This document shows positions 39,391 through 46,575 of a stretch of DNA of 46,575 nt, piece by piece. The notes under the pieces are model-generated. The model was given only the letters and a program-made list of their open reading frames with translations. It had not been told where the DNA came from and searched no databases. The first letter of the stretch is position 1; every line of letters begins with the position of its first letter. The position numbers and the translations under genes were made by a program. Source of the stretch: Haloferula luteola (lineage in GTDB: Bacteria; Verrucomicrobiota; Verrucomicrobiia; Verrucomicrobiales; Akkermansiaceae); assembly GCF_014201715.1 (NCBI RefSeq), contig NZ_JACHFD010000029.1, positions 1 to 46,575 on the forward strand. The letters run 5' to 3'.

Positions 39391-39459
39391 GCCACTTCTC
39401 CAAAGAGAAAGGCCCTCTGAGGCGTTTCTCGCCCATCGTTCTCCAAAAACCTGAAAATC

Positions 39460-39493
39460 AGCCGTCGTTCACCTCGTGTGGGCGGCGGCTTTT
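39460..39493 (+). terminator. Terminator-like hairpin after the M42 gene
   Basis: AGCCGTCG (39460-39467) pairs with CGGCGGCT (39483-39490) with one G-U pair around a 15-base loop that itself has CAC/GTG, followed by a short run of T. About 70 bases past the stop codon. Confidence 0.6.
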
Positions 39494-39635
39494 GGTGTTG
39501 AGTCCCTTGATTCACGGCCTCCTCGGCTCGTCCTCGCTCTCGCCACGCCGACTTCTTTGAAGGGGTCCTTCCGATCCGCCATCCATCTCTGATTTATCCC
39601 TGATTTTTAAGGGTTCTCAGGGACTTTACCACCCT

Positions 39636-39839
39636 GACCCCTTGAACTCCGCATTTTTTCCTGCCGGCTTGGCAGAGGAGGCCAATTTCCCCCTCTCCAA
39701 TCGGTAAAATGTCAAAATATCACCGAGTGATCGCTCAAGCTCTCCCGCTCCAAGGCTTTGATTTTCCGAATTTTAGAACCAGAGGTATCAAACTACGGAA
39801 ATTTTTAAATTCGTGGAACGTGCTGAAGGTCAAGGGGTC
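39636..39839. repeat. AT-rich segment bounded by 10-bp inverted repeats
   Basis: GACCCCTTGA at 39636-39645 and its exact complement TCAAGGGGTC at 39830-39839 enclose about 180 bases without a gene, clearly AT-richer than the flanks. The ends overlap the 'aaggggtcag' motif found at both ends of the window. It could be a miniature inverted-repeat element; no target-site duplication is visible. It lies in the 817-base gap 39391-40207, whose other contents are the terminator at 39460 and the NrdR boxes at 40024 and 40056. Confidence 0.45.
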
Positions 39840-40023
39840 GACATGTCCCTGGAACTAACATTTTAAAAAACCGACGGATTCCCCTCGGATGGCCCCTCTC
39901 TTGGGAAAAAGGCGCCCCCTATCTTGGGGTCCGTAGGATTTTTTGAAGCCGCCTGAAACCCTTGAAAATTCTCGCCTCCCGCCGACCTCGGCCTCAAGTC
40001 AAGGAGCAGATCGAGGGTAAACG

Positions 40024-40039
40024 ATACCATATCTAGTGG
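40024..40039 (+). promoter_or_regulatory. NrdR box 1
   Basis: ATACCATATCTAGTGG. It matches the NrdR consensus ACACNATATATNGTGT at 11 of the 14 defined positions. It lies about 170 bases before nrdB and 32 bp (three helical turns) from a second box, the usual arrangement for the ribonucleotide reductase repressor NrdR. Confidence 0.7.
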
Positions 40040-40055
40040 TGTGAATAATTTGTGG

Positions 40056-40071
40056 ATACCATATGGGCAAA
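40056..40071 (+). promoter_or_regulatory. NrdR box 2
   Basis: ATACCATATGGGCAAA. The left half (ATACCATAT) is identical to box 1 and the right half is degenerate. The offset from box 1 is exactly 32 bases. Confidence 0.6.
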
Positions 40072-40207
40072 ATGACCTTGTCTCAAAGCCACCATTTCAG
40101 GCAATCTCCACCACGCTGCGCGCGCGCCGCCCGGGCAGGCCGCCCATCACCACAGCGATCCCTGCAACACCCGCTAAACCACCGATTTCCGCCTTCTTTC
40201 ACCCAAC

Positions 40208-41296
40208 ATGTCCGCCACCACCACCATCACCGTCGGGAACCGCACCTTCGTGCTCGATCGCGATAAAGCCGAGCAGGCTTTCCAGGCCAAAAAGGTCATC
40301 AACGGCAAGGACACGATGTTTTTCAACATCCTCCCGCTCAAATACCAGTGGGCCTACGATCTCTACAAGACGATGAAGGCCAACCATTGGGAGCCCGAGG
40401 ATATCCCGATGCAAAAGGACGTCGAGCAGTGGCGATCCGATGAAATCGACGAAGTCGAACGGTGGATCATCAAAATGGGCATCGGATACTTCTCCGCAGC
40501 CGAAGGCATCGTCGGCGATAACATCCTCCACGTCGTGCGCGAGGTGGTCACCGCGCCCGAGCTGAAGCTCGTCCTCGGTCGCCACGCTCACGAGGAAAAC
40601 ATCCATGCTGACTCGCTGGTTTACATGCTCAGCTCCATCGGCCTCAACCCCCACGAGTGTGAGGCGATGTTCGAAGATGTTCCTTCCATCAAGGCCAAGA
40701 ACCACTTCGTCGTCTCCAACTCCCGCAGCCTGCGCCGCGACATCGACCTCACCGTCACCGCCAACAAGCAGGCCCTGGCCAAGAACATCTTCATGTTCGG
40801 CCAGGTCATGGAAGGAACCCAGTTCTACGGCCTGTTCGGCATGATCCTCAGCCTCTATCGCCAGAACAAATTCCCCGGCATCGGCCAGATGTTCCGATAC
40901 ACCCTGCGCGATGAGTCGAATCACATCGAAGTCTTCCGCAACCTGCTCATGGACCTCGTCGATGAAAACCCGGACATTTGGACCGACGAGTTCCGCGAGG
41001 ACCTTCGCGCCACCATGGCCGAAGGCATTCGCTTGGAGAAAGAATTCATCCGCGACTGCCTGCCGGTTTCCGCCATCGGCCTCAATGCCGGCGAATTTGA
41101 GCAGTACATCGACTACATCGCCAATCGCCGTCTCGAATCCTGCGGACTCGCGCCTCTCAACGAAGGTGTTTCCAATCCCTTCCCTTGGCTCGCTGAAATG
41201 ATGGACATCAAAAAAGAGCAGAACTTCTTCGAAGGCCGGGTCACCGAGTATCAAAAAGCCTCCGCTCTCGGCGACGTCGATGATGATGACCTTTGA
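40208..41296 (+). CDS. nrdB: Ribonucleotide reductase small subunit, class Ic-like (no radical Tyr)
   Basis: 362 residues. Carboxylate and His ligands of the dimetal site can be placed: E99 (SAAEG), E130 and H133 (EENIH), E202 (VMEGTQFY), E236 and H239 (RDESNHIE). Two features differ from the E. coli enzyme. The position of Asp84 is Glu99, and the position of the radical Tyr122 (four after the His) is Leu137, with a Tyr at 139. Both match the class Ic group known from Chlamydia, where Phe replaces Tyr and a Mn/Fe centre stores the oxidant. The protein keeps an acidic C-terminus (DVDDDDL). It is upstream of nrdA and downstream of two NrdR-like boxes. No Shine-Dalgarno site precedes the ATG. 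Confidence 0.95.
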   Translation: MSATTTITVGNRTFVLDRDKAEQAFQAKKVINGKDTMFFNILPLKYQWAYDLYKTMKANHWEPEDIPMQKDVEQWRSDEIDEVERWIIKMGIGYFSAAEGIVGDNILHVVREVVTAPELKLVLGRHAHEENIHADSLVYMLSSIGLNPHECEAMFEDVPSIKAKNHFVVSNSRSLRRDIDLTVTANKQALAKNIFMFGQVMEGTQFYGLFGMILSLYRQNKFPGIGQMFRYTLRDESNHIEVFRNLLMDLVDENPDIWTDEFREDLRATMAEGIRLEKEFIRDCLPVSAIGLNAGEFEQYIDYIANRRLESCGLAPLNEGVSNPFPWLAEMMDIKKEQNFFEGRVTEYQKASALGDVDDDDL

Positions 41297-41373
41297 TCCT
41301 CTCCCCGCCAATCCGAGGAGATCTCAGCCATGCTTCTGGGGCTTATCCGGAGCCTTCAACGACGCCAAACTCA

Positions 41374-41394
41374 GTCTTCCTGAAAACTGAAGAC
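41374..41394 (+). other. Hairpin between nrdB and nrdA
   Basis: GTCTTC (41374-41379) and GAAGAC (41389-41394) around a 9-base loop, in the 164-base gap between the two subunit genes. There is no T-run, so it is not a strong terminator; it may tune the subunit ratio or stabilise the mRNA. Confidence 0.35.
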
Positions 41395-41460
41395 GGGCTC
41401 ACCTCAGCCCACCCGTTCACCCGCTTTCTTCTCCAAATCGTCACACCGCCACCCGAGACC

Positions 41461-44400
41461 ATGTATTCCAACCTCACCCTCGACGAAGACCTCTTGCTCA
41501 AGCAAGTCATCACCGACCGCTTTGCCAACGCTTCCGTAACTCAGGGCGAGGGCCGAAGCTTCGATTGGCGTGCCGTCCTTTCGGAAGATCGCCGCAAGCC
41601 CAATGCCGACATCGTCGTTCTCCGCGGCAACAAAGAATCCCACTTCACTCTCGAAGATGTCGCCGATGCCATCGGCCATTCCCTCACCGACCTCCTCATC
41701 GCCCGCAAACAGGCCGACGATGCCATCTTCACTGAGGAAAACCGGAAATTTGTCTCCGACGTTGCCCACGCCGTTGCCAATTCGCTGACCAAGTCCCTCG
41801 ACGAAGGAGGCCGCCTCCGACTGTCCGAGGCCGACCTCTATCTCCTCATCGAAAAGGCGCTTCTCGAAAACGACGCCTACGACGTGGCCAAGTCTCTCGC
41901 ATTCCGACGCTCCATGGTCCAGGGCGGCTCCATTTCCGTCGGTACTCAGCCGCACGCCTTGCCAGTCCGCCTGATCCGTCGCAATGGCAACGTCGTGCCC
42001 TGGTCCGAAACCAAGATCGAAATTGCCGTTCGCAAAGCGTTCCTCACCATCAAGGAAAACCCCGAGCCCGCTGCGGAAGTCGCCAAGTCCGTGACCGATC
42101 GCGTCCGCACCGGGGATCAGTCTTTTGTCCACATCGAGGACGTTCAGGACCTCGTCCAAGAGGAACTCATGCGTCAGGGCCACTTCAAGGCCGCGGCCCA
42201 CTACATCCGCTACCGCGACGAACGCGCTCGCCTTCGCGCCGACGAAGAAACCACCTCCGAGGATCCTAACCAAGAGTTCTTCATCACCGTCATCACCGAT
42301 GACGGCCAGTCGAACATGTGGGATGGCACCGAGCTCAAGAAGCGCATCGCCTTCGCCTCCATTGGCCTCGATCTCTGCATCCCCGAAGCCGAAATCGAAC
42401 GTGAGCTCCGCCGCTCCATCGGCGCCGAGATCAAAGAGCGCGACCTCAAAAACACCATCATCCTCAACGCCAAGTCGCTCATCGAAAAGGATGCCGACTT
42501 CGCCAAGTTTGCCGGTCGCATCCTGCTTTCCTACATCTACGAAGAAGTCCTCGACTGGTCGATTCAGCGCGATGGCATCGAGAAGCTCAAGTTCGCCCAC
42601 CAAGCGGCCTTCAAGCACTACCTCAAGCACGGCGTTGCCATCAAACGCCTCCATCCCGACCTTCTCGAAACCTACGACCTCGATCGCCTTGCCGAGGCCT
42701 TCGATCCCACTGCCGACCTCGATTTCGACTACCTCGGCATCCAGACTCTCTACGACCGCTACCTCATCGTCGACAAAACCGGCGCCAAACCGCGGCGTCT
42801 CGAAACGCCCCAGTTCTTCTGGATGCGCGTCGCCATGGGCTTATTCAAACGCGAAGAGCAGGACGCCGAATCCTGGGTCATCCGCCTCTACAACCTCTAC
42901 AAGGGCCGCCGCTTCTGCTCGTCCACACCGACCCTTTTTAACTCCGGTACCCTGCATAGCCAGCTCTCCTCGTGCTACCTCTACAAGGTCGATGACTCGA
43001 TCGAGAGCATCATGATTCGCGGCATCGCCGAAAACGCCTTCCTCTCGAAGTGGGCCGGTGGGCTCGGCGGATCATGGACTTCCGTCCGTGGCACCGGTGG
43101 CTACATCCAGGGCACCAATGGTGAATCTCAAGGCATCATTCCGTTCCTGAAGCTCCACAATGACCAACTCGTCGCCGTCAACCAAGGCGGCAAGCGCCGC
43201 GGCTCCGGTTGCGCCTACCTCGAAAGCTGGCACAACGACATCGAGGACTTCCTTGAGCTGCGCAAAAATACCGGTGACGACCGTCGCCGCTGCCATGACA
43301 TGAACACCGCGAACTGGATTCCCGATCTGTTCATGAAACGCATGGAAGCTCGCGAGCACTGGACCCTCTTCCGCTCCAACGAAGTTCCGGACCTCCACGA
43401 CCTCTACGGCAAGGCCTTCGAACAACGCTATACCGAGTACGAAGCCCTCGCCGCCGAAGGCAAAATCTGGTCCCGCCAGATGCCCGCCATCGACCTTTGG
43501 AAGGGCATGCTCAAGATGCTCTTCGAGACCGGTCATCCATGGATCACCTTCAAGGATCCCTGCAACGTCCGCTCCCCGCAGGACCACGCCGGCGTCATCC
43601 ACTCGTCGAATCTCTGCACCGAGATCACCCTGAATACCTCCGATGAGGAAACGGCCGTCTGCAACCTCGGTTCTGTGGTCCTCGACACCCACGTGACCCC
43701 GAGCGGCGCGCTCGATCATGAAATGCTCAAGGAGACCATCACCGTCGCCATCCGTGCCCTCGACAACGTCATCGACATCAACTTCTACCCCACTCAGGCC
43801 GCCGCCACCGCCAACTCGCGCCACCGGCCGATCGGCATGGGCGTCATGGGTCTCCAGAATGCCCTCTACAAACGTGGCCTCTCGTTCGCCAGCGACGCTG
43901 CCGTCGAGTTCAACGACGAGTTCATGGAGGCCATCGCCTACTACGCCTACAACGCGTCGAGCGACCTCGCCGCCGAGCGTGGCACCTACACCTCCTACCA
44001 GGGTTCCAAGTGGGACCGCGGCCTGCTCCCGCAGGACACCCTCGACCTCCTCGAAAACGAGCGAGGCAAGGAACTCGACGTCCCCCGCGGCGGCAAAATG
44101 GACTGGAGCGTGGTCCGCGAAAAGATCGCTAAGCACGGCATGCGCAACTCCAACGTGCTCGCCATCGCTCCGACCGCGACCATCTCGAACATCATGGGCA
44201 CCACCCCGTGCATCGAGCCGAACTACAAGAACCTCTACGTGAAGAGCAACCTGAGCGGCGACTTCATCGTCCTCAACGGCACCCTCGTCAACGACCTCAA
44301 GAAGGAAGGCCTGTGGAATCAGGAGATGCTCGACCAGCTCAAGTACTTCGACGGTGAACTCGATGCCATCGACGACATCCCGGAAGCGATCAAGCAGAAG

Positions 44401-44736
44401 CACAAGACCGTCTTCGGCGTCGGCTACGAGTTCATCGTCGACGCCGCCGCCCGGCGCCAGAAGTGGATCGACCAGAGCCAGAGCGTGAACCTCTTCCTCG
44501 CCCAGCCGGACATGAAGACCCTCAGCCACATGTATCGCCGCGCCTGGGACAAGGGCCTCAAAACCACCTACTACCTCCGCACGCTGCAGGCCTCCAACAT
44601 CGAGAAGGCGACGATTTCCGTGAAAAAGGAAACCCGCGGCCTCGTCGGCGGCAAAAAGGAATACACCGCCGAGGAAAAGATGGCCTGCTCCATCGATGCC
44701 ATGATGAACGGCGGGGAGTGCGAGGCGTGCCAGTAA
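41461..44736 (+). CDS. nrdA: Ribonucleotide reductase large subunit with ATP-cone extension
   Basis: About 1091 residues from the ATG at 41461; the frame is open to a TTG at 41293. The catalytic core is class I: radical-site and redox residues in QLSSCYLY (Cys225 type), SSNLCTEITLN (Asn, Cys439 and Glu), AVCNLGSV (Cys462), the Tyr-Tyr pair in TTYYLRTL, and the C-terminal CEAC redox pair. About 350 residues precede the core. The middle one is a clear ATP-cone (VRLIRRNGNVVPWSETKIEIAVRKAF, ending HYIRYRDERARLR); the segments before (about 50-150) and after (about 275-365) look like two further, more diverged cones. ATP-cones sense ATP versus dATP and switch the enzyme off. The length and layout recall the chlamydial NrdA. 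Makes dNDPs with NrdB. Confidence 0.96.
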   Translation: MYSNLTLDEDLLLKQVITDRFANASVTQGEGRSFDWRAVLSEDRRKPNADIVVLRGNKESHFTLEDVADAIGHSLTDLLIARKQADDAIFTEENRKFVSDVAHAVANSLTKSLDEGGRLRLSEADLYLLIEKALLENDAYDVAKSLAFRRSMVQGGSISVGTQPHALPVRLIRRNGNVVPWSETKIEIAVRKAFLTIKENPEPAAEVAKSVTDRVRTGDQSFVHIEDVQDLVQEELMRQGHFKAAAHYIRYRDERARLRADEETTSEDPNQEFFITVITDDGQSNMWDGTELKKRIAFASIGLDLCIPEAEIERELRRSIGAEIKERDLKNTIILNAKSLIEKDADFAKFAGRILLSYIYEEVLDWSIQRDGIEKLKFAHQAAFKHYLKHGVAIKRLHPDLLETYDLDRLAEAFDPTADLDFDYLGIQTLYDRYLIVDKTGAKPRRLETPQFFWMRVAMGLFKREEQDAESWVIRLYNLYKGRRFCSSTPTLFNSGTLHSQLSSCYLYKVDDSIESIMIRGIAENAFLSKWAGGLGGSWTSVRGTGGYIQGTNGESQGIIPFLKLHNDQLVAVNQGGKRRGSGCAYLESWHNDIEDFLELRKNTGDDRRRCHDMNTANWIPDLFMKRMEAREHWTLFRSNEVPDLHDLYGKAFEQRYTEYEALAAEGKIWSRQMPAIDLWKGMLKMLFETGHPWITFKDPCNVRSPQDHAGVIHSSNLCTEITLNTSDEETAVCNLGSVVLDTHVTPSGALDHEMLKETITVAIRALDNVIDINFYPTQAAATANSRHRPIGMGVMGLQNALYKRGLSFASDAAVEFNDEFMEAIAYYAYNASSDLAAERGTYTSYQGSKWDRGLLPQDTLDLLENERGKELDVPRGGKMDWSVVREKIAKHGMRNSNVLAIAPTATISNIMGTTPCIEPNYKNLYVKSNLSGDFIVLNGTLVNDLKKEGLWNQEMLDQLKYFDGELDAIDDIPEAIKQKHKTVFGVGYEFIVDAAARRQKWIDQSQSVNLFLAQPDMKTLSHMYRRAWDKGLKTTYYLRTLQASNIEKATISVKKETRGLVGGKKEYTAEEKMACSIDAMMNGGECEACQ

Positions 44737-44764
44737 GGAGAAGGAGTTTCCAACTCCTTCGATC

Positions 44765-44790
44765 AAGGGCGGATACTCCTGTCCGCCCTT
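44765..44790 (+). terminator. Hairpin after nrdA, probable terminator
   Basis: Perfect 9-bp stem AAGGGCGGA / TCCGCCCTT with an 8-base loop, about 28 bases past the stop. The tail is C/T-rich (CTTCTTCC) rather than a clean T-run. Confidence 0.6.
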
Positions 44791-44819
44791 CTTCCCCCCC
44801 GAGCTCCCTTGGTCACACG

Positions 44820-45591
44820 AATTGACGGCCCGGCGATGGCGAGCATCGTCCTGAACAAGAATGTCGGGCCAGCGTCGCCCAAGCTCGTCGTGATCAGCAA
44901 CGCGGAGGGTTTCAGGCTGCGTTTCACCCCTCTTGGCTCGTTCCTGCCGGGCCTCGGTTCGATCCTCCTCCGTCAATGGGAATGCTCAGGAGTGGCTACC
45001 ACCTGTGCGGTTTCCCGACCTTGGCTCAGAAGCTCTCATCCATCGCCCCGTGCAGGTCGCCGCGAGCCCTGATCATCACGAAGTTCAGCGTGGTCTTGAT
45101 GTCGCGCAAGCGCAGTCGATCACCCGCCGACGGGCGTAGAGCGCGTGCAGTCCGTCGTAGCACCGATGATCGGTCAGTGTGGTAGCAACAGTCATCGACC
45201 TGCGTCTTCCTTGGCGGCAGTATATCCTCGAATATTACCCCGTCGCCACTGGGAGACTCGCGATCCTCTCTCGCCTCTTGCTGCGGATGGTTGCTTTCTG
45301 GACGCGCTTTGAAGTGGCAAATGTGGTCGACGGGAAGTCGGGCAGAAGGGGTTGAATATTCACAAGATGCTTACTTTACTTCAGGCGGCTTTCATTACCT
45401 AATTCTGACCGAAATACGCCTTAACGCAGCGCCATTCATGACTGCCCCCTTTGATGCTCGGTTGATGAGCAGGAGCTGGTCATGTCTTGTTGCCCGTATA
45501 GCAAGGGCTTTCGATGAGGTAGCTGCGAGAATAGAGAAACTTTGTTTTTGCGATTGACGTTTAGAAGTGCAAGTCGTGAGCTCTACTCACA
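44820..45591. other. Gene-poor region with possible gene relics
   Basis: About 770 bases with only short, overlapping open frames. On the minus strand from about 45230 to 44990 two frames joined by a shift would read ...TDHRCYDGLHALYARRRVIDCA and then LRDIKTTLNFVMIRARGDLHGAMDESF before a stop, which looks like the remains of a coding sequence, but no family is recognised. The right third (45350-45590) becomes AT-rich. No RNA gene or promoter is evident. Confidence 0.35.
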
Positions 45592-46434
45592 ATGAAATTT
45601 AAATTTCCAAGTCTTGTTCTTGCGTTTTTGGCACATGCAATTTCAATATCTCACGGACAGGCTCTAGGGGATACGGATATTGAAGGTGATTTGAATGTTC
45701 TCTTGGACTCCGCGGGGGCAAAGGGGAATTTGCGAGTTGAAGGCGTGTCTAAGCTTGCTCAAAGTCCCGCTTCTCTAAGTCAGCAAGTGAAAGATTCATT
45801 AGATCTAGCTCAAGCGGATTTTTATGGACCCGTCCAGATTGGACCTTATACTCATAGGGTTGAGCTGTTTTTTGCGAAAGAAAGCCCATCTGATGTAACT
45901 TATTTAGGGCTCCCAATAGGTTTTCTAAGTGGAGTGACGCGAGCCACCGTTCATGCAAGCGTTCTACACTGGGGGAGTGGTGAGTCGGCGTCATGGGATG
46001 TCCGAGGTTCGAGGCATGGCAGCTTGAAATGCCTTCACCATGTATCATATGGAAACGCCAGTCGTTTTAAGATTCGAGGAACAATGAGCCATGGGAATAT
46101 GTTTATGCTTCTTGATTTCGATGGGGAAGGGTTGGCGGCCGATGTGACATGGATCAAAGTAACAGTGGAGTTTGAGGGTTCCAATCCCACTGGATCGGCT
46201 TTTAATGAGGGGGTATTGTCAGTGGATCCACAGTCTTATGGGAATTACACAAAAGATATTGAGATCATAAATTCTACCTCATACGGGAAAGTGCGAGGAT
46301 TGCGTGGTCAAGAAGAGAGGGGTCTTCCTTTGGATATCGAAACCTCGCTTAATGCTGAGAAATTGACTATCAGCGGCCAAGTAATTCTTAAGCAAGCACA
46401 AGGAGACGTGTCAATGGGAGTTTTTGGTGATTGA
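45592..46434 (+). CDS. Secreted protein of unknown function, AT-rich
   Basis: 280 residues with a signal peptide (MKFKFPSLVLAFLAHAISISHG|QA). The N-terminal mature part has short repeats of the type DIEGDLNVL / AKGNLRVEGVS, followed by SQQVKDSLDLAQADFYGPVQIGPYTHRVELFF. The middle and end are beta-rich, and the C-terminus (AEKLTISGQVILKQAQGDVSM) repeats the G-D-(V/L)-x-(V/M) pattern. This resembles trimeric or beta-solenoid surface and tail-fibre-like proteins but I do not recognise the family. Base composition is clearly more AT-rich than the rest of the window, and it is flanked by repeat motifs on its right, so recent transfer is likely. Confidence 0.75.
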   Translation: MKFKFPSLVLAFLAHAISISHGQALGDTDIEGDLNVLLDSAGAKGNLRVEGVSKLAQSPASLSQQVKDSLDLAQADFYGPVQIGPYTHRVELFFAKESPSDVTYLGLPIGFLSGVTRATVHASVLHWGSGESASWDVRGSRHGSLKCLHHVSYGNASRFKIRGTMSHGNMFMLLDFDGEGLAADVTWIKVTVEFEGSNPTGSAFNEGVLSVDPQSYGNYTKDIEIINSTSYGKVRGLRGQEERGLPLDIETSLNAEKLTISGQVILKQAQGDVSMGVFGD

Positions 46435-46438
46435 TTTT

Positions 46439-46463
46439 TTGACATTACTACTACGGATGTCAA
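46439..46463 (+). other. Hairpin after the AT-rich gene
   Basis: TTGACAT (46439-46445) pairs with ATGTCAA (46457-46463) around an 11-base loop, four bases after the stop codon and running into the first 'aaggggtcagt' copy. No T-run after it. Confidence 0.45.
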
Positions 46464-46494
46464 AGGGGTCAGTCAGTGACTCAAAGGGGTCAGT
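46460..46494 (+). repeat. Tandem copies of the 'tcaaaggggtcagt' motif
   Basis: Two identical 14-base copies (46460-46473 and 46481-46494), 21 bases apart, share their 11-base core with the element end at the broken 5S gene (4593-4603, opposite strand). A small hairpin GCCATC/GATGGC follows at 46523-46540. This is typical of REP-like or IS-end sequence. The last bases of the window contain an ATG at 46536 that could start a gene (MACGTNN...), but too little is present to judge. Confidence 0.55.
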
Positions 46495-46575
46495 AGGCAT
46501 GAAAGGGCTCCGCGTTGGTAGTGCCATCCGTTACGATGGCGTGTGGAACAAACAACACCAACACGGAAAACCCAT

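Noticed and set aside
43072..44976. 634-codon minus-strand frame (and 41404-42654) across nrdA
   Set aside because: Shadows of nrdA in high-GC DNA; no recognisable domains. The similar frame opposite nrdB (40199-41311) was rejected for the same reason.

Overview
The window looks like a chromosomal segment of a GC-rich member of the Verrucomicrobiota (PVC superphylum). This rests on gene content: a DUF1549/DUF1553 plus DUF1501 pair with a CxxCH motif and a Tat signal, two very large hybrid histidine kinases with LuxR-type response regulators, secreted DUF1080, GH78-like and GH16 enzymes, a giant secreted protein with DxDxDG (thrombospondin type 3) repeats, and a chlamydia-like class I ribonucleotide reductase. 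No 16S rRNA is present, so the assignment is by inference. Shine-Dalgarno sites are weak or absent before many genes, so several starts are uncertain; the alternatives are stated.

Layout. Positions 1-4700 form an accessory region: the 3' part of a secreted alpha/beta-hydrolase-like gene, an overlapping lipoprotein gene, an IS256-family transposase on the minus strand, and a 3' fragment of a 5S rRNA gene with its intact terminator. The 5S fragment begins where a repeat-like 'aaggggtcagt' motif ends. From 4.8 to 11.3 kb a four-gene plus-strand block encodes DUF1549/DUF1553, DUF1501, a LamG-ectodomain histidine kinase and its NarL-type regulator. A GH78-like enzyme follows. On the minus strand (13.8-17.5 kb) lie a second regulator and a beta-propeller histidine kinase, divergent from a 1581-residue repeat protein, then a GH16 enzyme.

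From 23.4 to 25.8 kb a kinase-less bacteriophytochrome is divergent from a heme oxygenase, which would supply its biliverdin chromophore. Next, all on the minus strand, come an AraC regulator, a nitroreductase, and the DNA-repair pair PdeM and Lhr-type helicase; a DUF486 membrane protein and a DUF1080 enzyme follow on the plus strand. SufS with a rhomboid-like membrane protein, then RpoD and DnaG (the classic macromolecular-synthesis pair) run on the minus strand to 38.1 kb. An M42 aminopeptidase precedes an 817-base intergenic region that ends in two NrdR-box-like sites 32 bp apart, in front of nrdB and nrdA.

The NrdB protein carries Leu at the radical-tyrosine position and Glu at the position of E. 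coli Asp84. These are the hallmarks of the class Ic (Chlamydia-type) subunit, and NrdA has a long N-terminal extension with ATP-cone-like domains. The last 1.8 kb is accessory again: a gene-poor stretch with possible gene relics, an AT-richer secreted protein of unknown function, and tandem copies of the same 'aaggggtcagt' motif with hairpins. The most noteworthy items are the tyrosine-less NrdB, the truncated 5S gene, the histone-H1-like tail on RpoD, the kinase-less phytochrome, and the LamG kinase tied to the DUF1549/DUF1501 pair.
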